The notes beneath the pieces were generated by a model. The model did no database searches. It was not told where the DNA came from and worked only from the letters and a program-made list of their open reading frames with translations. From NCBI GenBank assembly GCA_963737405.1, contig CAVTSL010000007.1:219063-283062 (forward strand): 64,000 bases of DNA, given 5' to 3'. This stretch comes from JACCTU01 sp963737405. GTDB taxonomy: Bacteria > Actinomycetota > Thermoleophilia > Gaiellales > Gaiellaceae. Made by a program: the position numbers and the translations under genes. Below, piece after piece: positions 44,953 through 52,925 of the stretch; within the stretch, counting starts at the first letter, position 1, and each line of letters opens with the position of its first letter.

Positions 44953-46164
44953 CTACTGGATCAGCGTGAGCATCTTGAACATCGGCAGATACATCGAGAT
45001 GATGATCACGCCGACCATCAGGCCGACGCCGATCATCATCAGCGGCTCGATGATCGATGTCAGCGACTGGATCGAGGCGTCGACCTCGTCCTCGTAGAAG
45101 TCCGCGATCTTCGAGAGCATCTTCTCGAGCTCGCCGGTCTCCTCGCCGATCTTCACCATCTGCGCGACCATCGGCGGAAACACGCTGTTCTCGATCAGCG
45201 GCGTCGCGATCGGCACGCCCTCGTGCACGCGCACGCGCACGTTCGCGAGCGCTTCCTCGACGACCCAGTTCCCGGCGGTCTGGCCGGTGATCTCGAGCGC
45301 CTTGATGATGTCGACGCCGGCCGCGACGAGCGTCGACAGCGTGCGCGAGAAGCGGGCCATCGTCACCTTCAGGACGACCTGTCCGATCTTCATCGGAACC
45401 TTGAGCTTGAACCTGTCCCAGTGCTTCCGGCCGCTGTCGCTCTTCTTCCAGCGCCGGAAGGCGACGACCGACCCGATCATTCCGGGGATGATGATGAACC
45501 AGCGCGCGCGCAGCAGGTTCGAGACCTTCACGACCCACTGCGTCAGCGTGGGCAGCTCGCCGCCGAGGTCCGCGAAGATCTTCACGAAGATCGGGACGAG
45601 GAACATCAGCATCCCGATCAGGACGAGGGTCGCGAAGATGAGGACCATCGTCGGGTAGATCATGGCGCCCTTCACGCGGCGCTTGATCTGCGTCTCCTTC
45701 TCGATCTGGAACGCGACGCGGTCGAGCACCTGATCGAGGATTCCGGCCGCCTCACCGGCTTCGACCATCGAGACGTAGAGGCGCGAGAAGACCTTCGGAT
45801 GCCGCGCGAGCGCCTGCGAGAGCAGGAGGCCGCCTTCGACGTCGGCGCGGAGCTCGCCGATGATCTGCGCGAGGTACTTGTCGTCGGTCTGCTCCTCGAG
45901 GATCACGAGTGCGCTGACGACGTTCAGCCCCGCCTCGATCATCGTCGCGAACTGGCGCGAGAAGATCTGGAGCGACTTCGGCTTGATCGCCTTGAAGAAC
46001 GTGCGCGCGGAGTCCTCGCCGCTCGCGGGCAGCTCCTCGAGCATGTTCGCCAGGAGCCCGCGGACGCGGAGCTGCTCGCGCGCCGCGTTCAGGTCGGGCG
46101 CGCTGATCTGGCCGGAGGCCTCCAGGCCCTGCGCGTTGATCGCCGCGTACGCGAAGGTCGCCAC
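44953..46164 (-). CDS. pilC: Type IV pilus inner-membrane platform protein PilC
   Basis: PilC is the polytopic platform that couples the PilB/PilT motors to the pilus. The 403 residues hold two T2SF domains, each with its membrane anchor: FSRQFATMIEAGLNVVSALV and ILDQVLDRVAFQIEKE in the first, ARFSRTLSTLVAAGVDIIKAL in the second, and the final helix IIEPLMMIGVGLMVGVIIISM. GTG start overlaps the upstream minor pilin stop (TAGTG). Length is typical (about 400). Confidence 0.97.
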   Translation of the reverse strand: MATFAYAAINAQGLEASGQISAPDLNAAREQLRVRGLLANMLEELPASGEDSARTFFKAIKPKSLQIFSRQFATMIEAGLNVVSALVILEEQTDDKYLAQIIGELRADVEGGLLLSQALARHPKVFSRLYVSMVEAGEAAGILDQVLDRVAFQIEKETQIKRRVKGAMIYPTMVLIFATLVLIGMLMFLVPIFVKIFADLGGELPTLTQWVVKVSNLLRARWFIIIPGMIGSVVAFRRWKKSDSGRKHWDRFKLKVPMKIGQVVLKVTMARFSRTLSTLVAAGVDIIKALEITGQTAGNWVVEEALANVRVRVHEGVPIATPLIENSVFPPMVAQMVKIGEETGELEKMLSKIADFYEDEVDASIQSLTSIIEPLMMIGVGLMVGVIIISMYLPMFKMLTLIQ

Positions 46165-46691
46165 TAGCTGCCCGTCGACTGGTCGAAGGTCGACGCGATC
46201 CGGGCGTACGGATTCGCGCTCAGGCTGTTCGCGTTCCGGACGACGACGGTGACGCGCTTGAGCGGCCGGGCCGACGTGACGGTGTCCAGCATGATGTAGG
46301 TGTCGACCCGGTAGCGCTTGCCGTCGGGCCCGGTGATCGTCTGGATCGGCTTCGAGTCCGAAGGAGGCGTCGCGGACGAGCAGCTCGAGTCGTTCGCCGG
46401 CGTGAGCTGGCCCGCGGTGTACGCCGCGTCGCCGGTGAAGGTCGAGTCGCCCTGCGCGGTGGTGACGTCGGCGCTCGCGAAGAGGATCCCGCAGTACTTG
46501 TAGCCGCGGTAGCGCTCCATCTGGATGTCGGCGATCGCCGCGGCGGTCGAGAGCTTGCTCGCCCGCTGGAGCGCCAACGAGCCGGACTGGAACGCGGCGA
46601 CGAGCGCGAGGATGCCGACGTTCAGAATCGTCATCGACATCAGGAGCTCGATCAGGCCGAAGCCGTCCTGGCTGCGGGCACGCAGACGCAC
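46164..46691 (-). CDS. pilV: Minor prepilin, PilV-like
   Basis: A 175-residue class III/IV prepilin with the cleavage site SQDG|FGLIELLMSMTIL, Glu5 present, and an N-terminal helix to about residue 32. Four cysteines (CGILF, CSS and others) lie in the globular part. The 13-residue leader is short and basic. It is translated from the GTG 7 bases downstream of a GCCGATAA element, so probably from a leaderless mRNA, and is coupled to pilC. It would initiate or cap the pilus as a minor pilin. Confidence 0.85.
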   Translation of the reverse strand: MRLRARSQDGFGLIELLMSMTILNVGILALVAAFQSGSLALQRASKLSTAAAIADIQMERYRGYKYCGILFASADVTTAQGDSTFTGDAAYTAGQLTPANDSSCSSATPPSDSKPIQTITGPDGKRYRVDTYIMLDTVTSARPLKRVTVVVRNANSLSANPYARIASTFDQSTGS

Positions 46692-46698
46692 GAGGGTG

Positions 46699-46726
46699 TT
46701 ATCGGCAGGAACCGAGATCGGCCTTA
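46699..46726 (-). promoter_or_regulatory. Sigma-28-type promoter of pilV-pilC
   Basis: TAAG-N16-GCCGATAA, then 7 bases, then the pilV GTG. It matches the FliA/WhiG consensus (TAAA-N15-GCCGATAA) closely. The -35 element contains the TAA stop of the preceding pilP-like gene (46724-46726). Confidence 0.7.
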
Positions 46727-47473
46727 GCCGACGGAGACGAGCTTCAGCTCGTAGCGCGTGCCGTCGGCGGTGTTCACGAGCGTCACGGTCTTGCCCTTCT
46801 TGAGCGTCGTCGTCGGCGCGCCCGAGGCGAGCGAGCCGCCGGCGATGCCGATGCGCGCCTCCCCGCCGACGAGCTTCGCAAGCCTGAAGATGGGCGAGGC
46901 CTTCGGGAACTCGCCGCCGACCGCGACCGTCTCTTCGGCGCCGTTCACGGCGATCACCGCGCTGCCTGCCGCTGCGCTCGGCGAGGAGCCGCTTCCGCCG
47001 CCGCCCGACCCCGAGGGCGTGCTCGGCGAGCCGACGACGGCGCCGTCGCCGGGTGAGGTCGGCTGCGGCTTCGAGCCGCCCGACCCGGAGGAGCTCGAGC
47101 CGGAGCCGCCGCCGGAGGAGCCGGGCTCCTTGACCTGCTCGATGAACGGATCCTTGCTCGCGAAGCGGCCGAACGCGACGAGTTGTCCGCTCGTTGCGGT
47201 CGGCTGGAGATCAGAGTCGACGAGGGTGCCGCCGCCTGAGGCGGTCGGCCCGGCACCCTCGCCAACTGCGCCGAGCGTCGGAAGGGCGCTCGGATCTGTC
47301 GGAACCGTGGACGGCGCGGTCGCCGGCGGAGGCGGCGGCGTGGCCGACTGGTTCAGCATCTTCATCGTGCGCGGGACCTGGAAGGCGAGCAGGCCGAGCA
47401 GGAGCACGCCGCCGACGGCGGCGATGATCTTCTGCCGCTTCTCCTTCGCCTTGAGGTCGTTCTTCTTCGCCAT
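46724..47473 (-). CDS. pilP: PilP-like pilus assembly protein
   Basis: A 249-residue bitopic protein: one helix (KIIAAVGGVLLLGLLAFQVP, 15-34), a Pro/Ser/Gly-rich linker (about 40-150) and a beta-rich C-terminal domain (SAVIAVNGAEETVAVGGEFP to YELKLVSVG). FGRFASKDPFIEQ near 105 resembles the KDPF segment of PilP. It follows pilO with one base between, in the canonical pilM-N-O-P position. There is no outer membrane here, so it may only stabilise PilNO; assignment rests on order and general architecture. Confidence 0.72.
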   Translation of the reverse strand: MAKKNDLKAKEKRQKIIAAVGGVLLLGLLAFQVPRTMKMLNQSATPPPPPATAPSTVPTDPSALPTLGAVGEGAGPTASGGGTLVDSDLQPTATSGQLVAFGRFASKDPFIEQVKEPGSSGGGSGSSSSGSGGSKPQPTSPGDGAVVGSPSTPSGSGGGGSGSSPSAAAGSAVIAVNGAEETVAVGGEFPKASPIFRLAKLVGGEARIGIAGGSLASGAPTTTLKKGKTVTLVNTADGTRYELKLVSVG

Positions 47474-48169
47474 CTAGGGCGCTCCCGCCGCTTCGGGCGT
47501 CGCGGGCGGCGCCTCGGGCGCCGTCGTGGTCGCGGTCGTGTCGGTCGCGGTGGCGGTCGTGTCGGTCGACGCCACCGGGGGCGCCGCCGTCGGGCCGGAG
47601 CCGTAGAGGAAGGCGGTCAGCGTGAGCTGGGCGCGGATGGTCGGGAAGCCGGACGGTGCCTCCGAGAACTGCAGCTTCTCGACCGAGAAGAGACGGCCGT
47701 TCGCGACCAGCCGGCCGCGCTGCACCGAGACGAGGTTGCGGACGCGGTAGAGGAAGTCGGAGAGCGAGTAGAAGTTGCCCTCGAAGGTCAGGTCGATCGG
47801 CTGCGCGCGCATCTCGCCGGATGCGAGCGTCGCCTGCGGGACGATCTGCTCGAAGACGATGCCCGTCTCCGAAGCGATGCGGCTCAGCTCGAGCAGCACG
47901 CCGGGAATGTCGTTGTCCGACGGCATCGCCTTCGTGAGGCGGAACAGGTCGGCCGAGCGAATCGGCTTTGCGTCCGCGGCCTGCATCTCCGCCGCCCGCG
48001 CGGCGCTGATCTGCTGCTCGACCGAGGCGATCTTCCCGTCGAGGTCCGACGCGCGCGAGCGCTGCGGCGACACGAGCAGGAACCAGCCGACCGCGGCGAT
48101 CAGGAGCGTGAAGCCGATCCCGACGCCTGCCGTCGCGGCAGGCGAGAACTTGCGCTTCGTCACCTTCAC
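47474..48169 (-). CDS. pilO: Type IV pilus alignment protein PilO
   Basis: A 231-residue bitopic protein with a membrane helix (ATAGVGIGFTLLIAAVGWFL, about 11-31), a coiled coil (DLDGKIASVEQQISAARAAE) and the ferredoxin-like domain ending FEGNFYSLSDFLYRVRNLV. The tail is a Thr/Ala/Pro-rich linker. GTG start overlaps the pilN stop (GTGA). It pairs with PilN to link PilM to the outer parts of the machine. Confidence 0.87.
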   Translation of the reverse strand: MKVTKRKFSPAATAGVGIGFTLLIAAVGWFLLVSPQRSRASDLDGKIASVEQQISAARAAEMQAADAKPIRSADLFRLTKAMPSDNDIPGVLLELSRIASETGIVFEQIVPQATLASGEMRAQPIDLTFEGNFYSLSDFLYRVRNLVSVQRGRLVANGRLFSVEKLQFSEAPSGFPTIRAQLTLTAFLYGSGPTAAPPVASTDTTATATDTTATTTAPEAPPATPEAAGAP

Positions 48170-48789
48170 GAGGACGCCGCCCCCGCGGCGCGGACGTCGG
48201 CGAGGATCGTGAAGCTGACGATCGGGCGGCCGGCGAGCATGCCGCGCGAGCTCTTCGTCAGCCAGACGTTCCGCAGGTCGGGGATCACGGACAGGCGCGT
48301 GAGCAGGCGCGCGACCGACTCGTGCGAGTACGTGTAGCCCTCGACCGTCATGAGCGTCGGCGGCTGCCCGGGCCCGGCGGCGGGAGCCGTGGCGCCCGCT
48401 GCCGGAGTCGGCGTGGCCGCGCTCCAGCTCGAGAGCCAGACGTCCTCGGGCAGGACCAGCGAGATCTCGCGCAGGATGCGGTCCCACGCGACGCGTTTCG
48501 TGAGCGCCGCCGAGAGCGCGCCGACGCGGGCGTCGTGCTCCGTCTTCAGCTTCTGCTGCGGGGCGTTCTTCGCGGCGATCTCGGCCGGCGAGGGGAGCAG
48601 CGCGAGCTCGGCCTGCGCGTCCTGGTACTCGAGCGCCTTCGCCTGCGCGGTGCTCTTCGACGTGAAGTACATGACACCGAGCAGGCCGGTGACGAGCACG
48701 ATCAGACCGGTCGAGACGACCGCGGGGATGTTCTGCTGGCGGCGCGAGCGCTGCGCAGTGTCCTTCGGGAGGAGGTTGACCGCACGCAT
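48166..48789 (-). CDS. pilN: Type IV pilus assembly protein PilN
   Basis: A 207-residue protein beginning MRAVNLLPKD, the conserved NLLP peptide that docks in the groove of PilM. A membrane helix follows (VVSTGLIVLVTGLLGVMYF, about 24-42), then a coiled coil and the globular domain with VWLSSWSA and GYTYSHESVARLLTRLSVIP. Normal length. It overlaps pilO and is 4 bases after pilM. Confidence 0.92.
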   Translation of the reverse strand: MRAVNLLPKDTAQRSRRQQNIPAVVSTGLIVLVTGLLGVMYFTSKSTAQAKALEYQDAQAELALLPSPAEIAAKNAPQQKLKTEHDARVGALSAALTKRVAWDRILREISLVLPEDVWLSSWSAATPTPAAGATAPAAGPGQPPTLMTVEGYTYSHESVARLLTRLSVIPDLRNVWLTKSSRGMLAGRPIVSFTILADVRAAGAASS

Positions 48790-48793
48790 CGCG

Positions 48794-50548
48794 CTAGTCC
48801 TCGATCCCGAGGCCGATTGCGACGGCGAACGACCCGAGCTGCTCCGGCTCGCGTTCGCGCAGCTTCTTCGAGACCTTCACGCGCACGAGCGGATCGCCGA
48901 CGCGGACACGCACGCCGATCAGGCGCTGCAGCTCCTCGGCGAGGCCGGGAAGGTGCGCGGTTCCGCCCGTGATCACGATCTCGCCGATGCCGAGAGATCC
49001 GGGTTGGTTCTGGTAGAACTGAAGCGAGGAGACGAGCTCCCGCGCGAAGGCTTGTACCTGCCGGTTGAGCGCCTCCCGCGCCCGCGTCGCCTGCTCTGCG
49101 CGCAGCCCGTCCGGCACCTCGTTGCCGTGCAGCGAGAGGTCGCGCTTGACGATGTCGACCTCCGAGGGCGCGACGTCGAGCGCACGCGCGATCGCGACGT
49201 TGAGCGACTGACCGCCCCAGTCGAGCACGCGCGTGAACTCGCACACGCGTCCGTCCGAGACGGCGAACGTCGTGCGGTCGTGTCCGACCGTGACGGCGAC
49301 GAGTGCGGCCTGCGCAGGCGTCTCCTCCTCGCGCGGGGCGGCGAGGGCGCGCAGCAGCGCGAACGCCTCGAGGTCGATCCCCACGAGCTGGATGCCGGCC
49401 TTCCGGCAGGCGTCCACGTAGCGGTCGATCAGATCGCGGTACGCGAGGACGAGCATGATCTTCCGCGTCGTCTCGCCTTCCTCGTTCGTCGACTCGCCGA
49501 GCACCTGGTAGTCGAGCACCGCCTCGTCGATCGGGATCGGCAGCGCCTCCTGCGCGCGGAAGCGGATTGCGTTCGCGAGCTGCTTCGAGTCGGCGATGCC
49601 GGCGATCTCGAGCGTCCGGACGCCGATGCGGTTCGTTGCGATGCCGAGCCGGACACCGCGCTTCGGGAGACCGTGCTCCTTGAAGAACGCGCGGAGCGCC
49701 TCGGCGAGGAGCTCCGGGTCGCGGAGCTCGCCGTTCGTCACGATGCCGGGGTCGAGCGGGGTCCGCGCGACCTGCAGTACCTCGGCGTGGCCGTTGTTCG
49801 CGACGGTGGCCGCCGCGAGCTGTGACGCGCCGATCTTGAGGCCGACGATCTTCTTCGGGACCTTTCCCCCGCGGGACGGGCGTGCCGAAGGGCGGGGAAG
49901 CGAGAATGAGAGCGAGCGCCGCTCGCGCGTCGGCTTCGGGGCCTTCTCGGGCTCCTCGGCCCGCTCCGCCTTCGCGGGCTTCTCCTTCTTCTTTCCGAGC
50001 GAGAGCTCGCGCCGGTAGAACGGCGTGCCCTTCGCTTCCTTCTCCTTCTTCTTTGGCTTCTCGGCCGGAGCCGGTTCGTCGTGGAGCGGCGGCAGCTGGG
50101 CGGCGGGGACGGGCGGGTGGACGACGACGGGCTCGGGCGCGGCCAGGACGGGCGGCGCCGGCATGGCCGGAACCTCGGCGACAGCCGGTGGCGCGGGCTC
50201 GGCGGGCGGGGCCGGCACGGCGGCGAGGAGGTCGACGACCTCGGCGACGGCGTCGTCGTGCGCGGCCGCCGCGAGATCGACGACGACGGGCTCGACAGGA
50301 GCCGGCGGCGCGGTTTCGGCAACGGAGGGCTCCTCGGGCATGTACGCCTGCACGAGGTCGACGGCGGCGGGTGCCGGCTCGACGGGCGCAGCTTCCTCGA
50401 CCGGCTCAGGCTGCTCGGCCTTCTTGCGGCCGAACGAGATCTCCTTCTTCCAGATCGAGGACTCGCCCTCGGCCTTCGGCGCTTCGTCCTTCTCCTTCTT
50501 GCCGCCGACGATGTCGGAGAGCTTGATCTCCTTCTTCCAGTCGACCAC
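48794..50548 (-). CDS. pilM: Type IV pilus assembly protein PilM with a long N-terminal extension
   Basis: The actin-like PilM fold occupies residues about 228-584 (VPKKIVGLKIGASQLAAAT, GIATNRIGVRTLEI, IVITGGTAHLPGLAEEL). The extension (1-227) is Pro/Ala/Glu-rich and has four similar short motifs: WKKEIKLS (4-11), WKKEISFG (33-40), YRRELSLG (178-185) and ERRSLSFSL (209-217). PilM homologues usually start near residue 225 here. The canonical GLDIG is GLKIG, so the usual acidic residue at the nucleotide site is replaced by Lys. GTG start at 50548 lies 2 bases after the pilT stop. Confidence 0.9.
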   Translation of the reverse strand: MVDWKKEIKLSDIVGGKKEKDEAPKAEGESSIWKKEISFGRKKAEQPEPVEEAAPVEPAPAAVDLVQAYMPEEPSVAETAPPAPVEPVVVDLAAAAHDDAVAEVVDLLAAVPAPPAEPAPPAVAEVPAMPAPPVLAAPEPVVVHPPVPAAQLPPLHDEPAPAEKPKKKEKEAKGTPFYRRELSLGKKKEKPAKAERAEEPEKAPKPTRERRSLSFSLPRPSARPSRGGKVPKKIVGLKIGASQLAAATVANNGHAEVLQVARTPLDPGIVTNGELRDPELLAEALRAFFKEHGLPKRGVRLGIATNRIGVRTLEIAGIADSKQLANAIRFRAQEALPIPIDEAVLDYQVLGESTNEEGETTRKIMLVLAYRDLIDRYVDACRKAGIQLVGIDLEAFALLRALAAPREEETPAQAALVAVTVGHDRTTFAVSDGRVCEFTRVLDWGGQSLNVAIARALDVAPSEVDIVKRDLSLHGNEVPDGLRAEQATRAREALNRQVQAFARELVSSLQFYQNQPGSLGIGEIVITGGTAHLPGLAEELQRLIGVRVRVGDPLVRVKVSKKLREREPEQLGSFAVAIGLGIED

Positions 50549-50550
50549 GG

Positions 50551-51714
50551 CTAGCCCTCGGCGATCCGCAGCCCGCCGCCGAGCGGCTGGAGCGACAGGT
50601 CGTGTGTCGGCTCGGGCTCGGCGTACGCGGAGCTCGTGTCGAAGTCCGCGCGCTCGAGCAGGCCGAGCAGCTGGTCCGGGCGGCTCGAGCGGGAGAGGGC
50701 GGTCTCGAGCGAGATCACGTGGCGGAGCGTCAGCTCGGCGAGCGACTGCTCCATCGTCTGCATGCCCCGCTGCGTGCCGGTCTGCATGATCGTGTAGATC
50801 TGCTCGACCTTCCCCTGGCGGATGAGGTTCCGCGTCGCGTCGTCGGGGAGCAGGATCTCGAGCGCCGGGACGCGGCCGCCGCCGTCGCTCGTCGGGAGCA
50901 GCGCCTGCGTGACGATGCCCTGGAGCGAGCCGGCGATCTGCATGCGCACCTGCTCCTGCTGCGCGGGAGCGAAGACGTCGATGATGCGGTCGACCGTGCT
51001 CGAGGCGCTCTGCGTGTGCAGCGTGCCGAGCACGAGGTGACCGGTCTCGGCCGCGGTGAGGGCGGTCGCGATCGTCTCGAGGTCGCGCATCTCGCCGACG
51101 AGGATCACGTCGGGGTCCTGGCGCAGTGCCGCGCGCAGGCCCTCGGCGAAGTTCGGCGCGTCGAAGCCGATCTCGCGCTGGTTGACGATGCACTTCTTGT
51201 GCCGGTGCACGAACTCGACGGGGTCCTCGATCGTGAGGATGTGCTCGGCGCGCGTGCGGTTGACCTCGTCGATGAGCGACGCGAGCGTCGTCGACTTGCC
51301 CGAACCCGTCGGGCCGGTCACGAGCACGAGGCCGCGCGGCTTCTGCGCGAGCTCGTGGAGCGACGACGGCAGGCCGAGCTCCTCGAGCGTCTTGATCGCC
51401 TCGGGAATGAGACGGAACGCACCGCCGAGCGAGCCGCGCTGGAAGTAGACGTTGACGCGGAAGCGGGCGAGGCCGGGGACGCCGTACGCGAAGTCGAGCT
51501 GCCGCTTGATCTCGAAGTTCTTCTGCTGCTCGCTCGACAGGATCTGGTACAGCAGCTGCTGCGTGTCGTCCGGCTTGAGCGTCTCGAACTCGTCGAGCCG
51601 CTGGATGTGGCCGTGCACTCGGATCGCGGGCTTCGAGCCCACGCTCAGGTGCAGGTCGGAGGCGCCACGCGCCACCATCTGCTCCAACAGATCATCGATC
51701 GAGTACGTCCGCAT
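50551..51714 (-). CDS. pilT: Type IV pilus twitching ATPase PilT (copy 1)
   Basis: PilT drives pilus retraction. The 387 residues have Walker A GPTGSGKSTTLASLID near 132, the Asp box LTIEDPVEFVH, Walker B LRQDPDVILVGEMRD near 200, the His box GTLHTQSASS and the C-terminal ATRNLIRQGKVEQI, which is the AIRNLIRE-type PilT signature. It begins the pilT-M-N-O-P run. A GCCGATAG element lies 16 bases upstream of the ATG. Confidence 0.95.
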   Translation of the reverse strand: MRTYSIDDLLEQMVARGASDLHLSVGSKPAIRVHGHIQRLDEFETLKPDDTQQLLYQILSSEQQKNFEIKRQLDFAYGVPGLARFRVNVYFQRGSLGGAFRLIPEAIKTLEELGLPSSLHELAQKPRGLVLVTGPTGSGKSTTLASLIDEVNRTRAEHILTIEDPVEFVHRHKKCIVNQREIGFDAPNFAEGLRAALRQDPDVILVGEMRDLETIATALTAAETGHLVLGTLHTQSASSTVDRIIDVFAPAQQEQVRMQIAGSLQGIVTQALLPTSDGGGRVPALEILLPDDATRNLIRQGKVEQIYTIMQTGTQRGMQTMEQSLAELTLRHVISLETALSRSSRPDQLLGLLERADFDTSSAYAEPEPTHDLSLQPLGGGLRIAEG

Positions 51715-51730
51715 GCGTCCCTCGACCGAG

Positions 51731-51758
51731 CTATCGGCAGCGCGCTGGGTGTCCTTGA
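51731..51758 (-). promoter_or_regulatory. Sigma-28-type promoter of pilT-M-N-O-P
   Basis: TCAA-N16-GCCGATAG on the minus strand. Here 16 bases remain between the octamer and the ATG and include GAGGGA, so this transcript has a short leader with a weak ribosome binding site. Confidence 0.65.
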
Positions 51759-51804
51759 ATACGCGGCGGTCGCTCGCTCGGGGGGAGTCGGTTCACCCGT
51801 TCGA

Positions 51805-51835
51805 GGCTATGCCGGGTCTCAGCTGCGGTCGATGA
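51805..51835 (+). promoter_or_regulatory. Possible promoter of the first pilin gene
   Basis: GGCTA-N18-GTCGATGA, 45 bases before the pilin start. It resembles GGCTA-N18-GCCGATAA of pilV and the element before the second pilin, but the -10 is degenerate. The block TCAC(C/T)CGTTCG(A/G)GGCTA is shared by both pilins. Confidence 0.35.
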
Positions 51836-51880
51836 GCGGTAGGCCCCTTCTATTCAAAGACTGCAGGAGGACACCACTAC

Positions 51881-52270
51881 ATGCAGGCAATTCGACAGCG
51901 GCTGGCGTCCGATGAGCGTGGGTTCACACTCATCGAGCTCCTCGTCGTCATCATCATCCTCGGCATCCTGCTGGCCATTGCGGTGCCGTCGTACCTCAGC
52001 TTCCGCGACCGGGCGAACAACTCGGCCGCGCGCGCGAACGTGCGGGCCGCGATCCCGGCCGTCGAGGCCTACAACGCGGACAACTCGAAGGGCTACTCCG
52101 GCATGACGCTCACCGCGATGCGGGCGTACGACCAGGGTGTGAAGAACATCGTGCTCCTCGGCACGCCCAACACGACCTCCTACTGCCTCCGGAGCACCGT
52201 GGGCACGAAGAGCTGGTACAAGCGCGGCCCCGGCGGCGACATCGTCACCGCGGCCTGCACCGGCCCCTAA
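51881..52270 (+). CDS. pilA: Major type IV pilin, copy 1
   Basis: A 129-residue type IVa prepilin with a 14-residue leader and the cleavage site ERG|FTLIELLVVIII, Glu5 present, followed by the helix to about residue 55 (RDRANNSAARANVRAAIPAV). The globular part has two cysteines near the end (SYCLRS and AACTG) that can form the D-loop disulfide. GCAGGAGGA precedes the ATG. The next gene is nearly identical. It is the probable fibre subunit. Confidence 0.95.
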   Translation: MQAIRQRLASDERGFTLIELLVVIIILGILLAIAVPSYLSFRDRANNSAARANVRAAIPAVEAYNADNSKGYSGMTLTAMRAYDQGVKNIVLLGTPNTTSYCLRSTVGTKSWYKRGPGGDIVTAACTGP

Positions 52271-52295
52271 CCGGCCGGCGCACCACCGTTTGGCC

Positions 52296-52323
52296 CGAGG
52301 GGCGCGGGAAACCGCGCCCCTCG
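52296..52323 (+). terminator. GNRA-capped terminator after pilin 1
   Basis: A perfect 12-base stem CGAGGGGCGCGG / CCGCGCCCCTCG closed by a GAAA tetraloop and followed by TCGTTT. Its partner after pilin 2 has a different stem sequence but the same form. Confidence 0.85.
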
Positions 52324-52373
52324 TCGTTTCGAGGGGGATCCCCCACGGCGGGGGATACGCATCACTCGTTCGG

Positions 52374-52405
52374 GGCTAGTGCCTCGGGGGTGATCCGGCC
52401 GATGA
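52374..52405 (+). promoter_or_regulatory. Possible promoter of the second pilin gene
   Basis: GGCTA-N19-GCCGATGA, 40 bases before the start of pilin 2. The -10 octamer differs by two bases from the locus consensus GCCGATAA. Weaker than the sites upstream of the other pilus genes. Confidence 0.35.
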
Positions 52406-52445
52406 GGAGCGGGAGCACGTCCTGTACCCACCCCAAGGAGCATCA

Positions 52446-52838
52446 ATGATTCAGGCACTTCGGCAGCGGCTGGCCCGGGACGAGCGTGGTTTCACGCTCA
52501 TCGAGCTCCTCGTTGTCATCATCATCCTCGGCATCCTGCTGGCCATTGCGGTGCCGTCGTACCTCAGCTTCCGCGACCGGGCGAACAACTCGGCCGCCCG
52601 CGCCAACGTCCGGGCCGCGATCCCGGCCGTCGAGGCCTACAACGCGGACAACTCGAAGGGCTACTCCGGCATGACGCTCACCGCCATGCAGGCCTACGAC
52701 CAGGGTGTCAAGAACGTCGTCATCCTCGGCACGCCCAGCCAGACCTCCTACTGCCTCCGCAGCACCGTCGGCACGAAGAGCTGGTACAAGCGCGGCCCCG
52801 GCGGCGACATCGTCACCGCGGCCTGCACCGGCCCCTAA
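52446..52838 (+). CDS. pilA: Major type IV pilin, copy 2
   Basis: A 130-residue prepilin. The first 50 mature residues are identical to copy 1 and the remainder differs at only five positions (for example R to Q, NT to SQ near residue 97). The leader differs more. AAGGAG precedes the ATG. It has its own terminator. Recent tandem duplication or gene conversion keeps the two alike. Confidence 0.95.
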   Translation: MIQALRQRLARDERGFTLIELLVVIIILGILLAIAVPSYLSFRDRANNSAARANVRAAIPAVEAYNADNSKGYSGMTLTAMQAYDQGVKNVVILGTPSQTSYCLRSTVGTKSWYKRGPGGDIVTAACTGP

Positions 52839-52861
52839 CCGCCGGCGCAACCGACTCGAGC

Positions 52862-52887
52862 GAAGGGCGCGGGAGACCGCGCCCTTC
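52862..52887 (+). terminator. GNRA-capped terminator after pilin 2
   Basis: A perfect 11-base stem GAAGGGCGCGG / CCGCGCCCTTC with a GAGA tetraloop, followed by TGCTTT. Compared with the hairpin after pilin 1 the G-C pair to A-T pair change is compensated on both sides, which supports a real RNA stem. The trailing TTTA is also the -35 of the next promoter. Confidence 0.85.
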
Positions 52888-52890
52888 TGC

Positions 52891-52918
52891 TTTAGCGGGG
52901 CGGGTCGGATGCCGATAG
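52891..52918 (+). promoter_or_regulatory. Sigma-28-type promoter of the 52926 gene
   Basis: TTTA-N16-GCCGATAG followed by exactly 7 bases and the GTG start. It lies right after the pilin 2 terminator, with the -35 inside the T-tract. Confidence 0.68.
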
Positions 52919-52925
52919 CGAGAAG

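Noticed and set aside
52271..52445. A third pilin or small RNA between the pilins
   Set aside because: The gap is explained by the pilin 1 terminator, a GC-rich spacer and the pilin 2 promoter region; no coding frame starts with a ribosome binding site.
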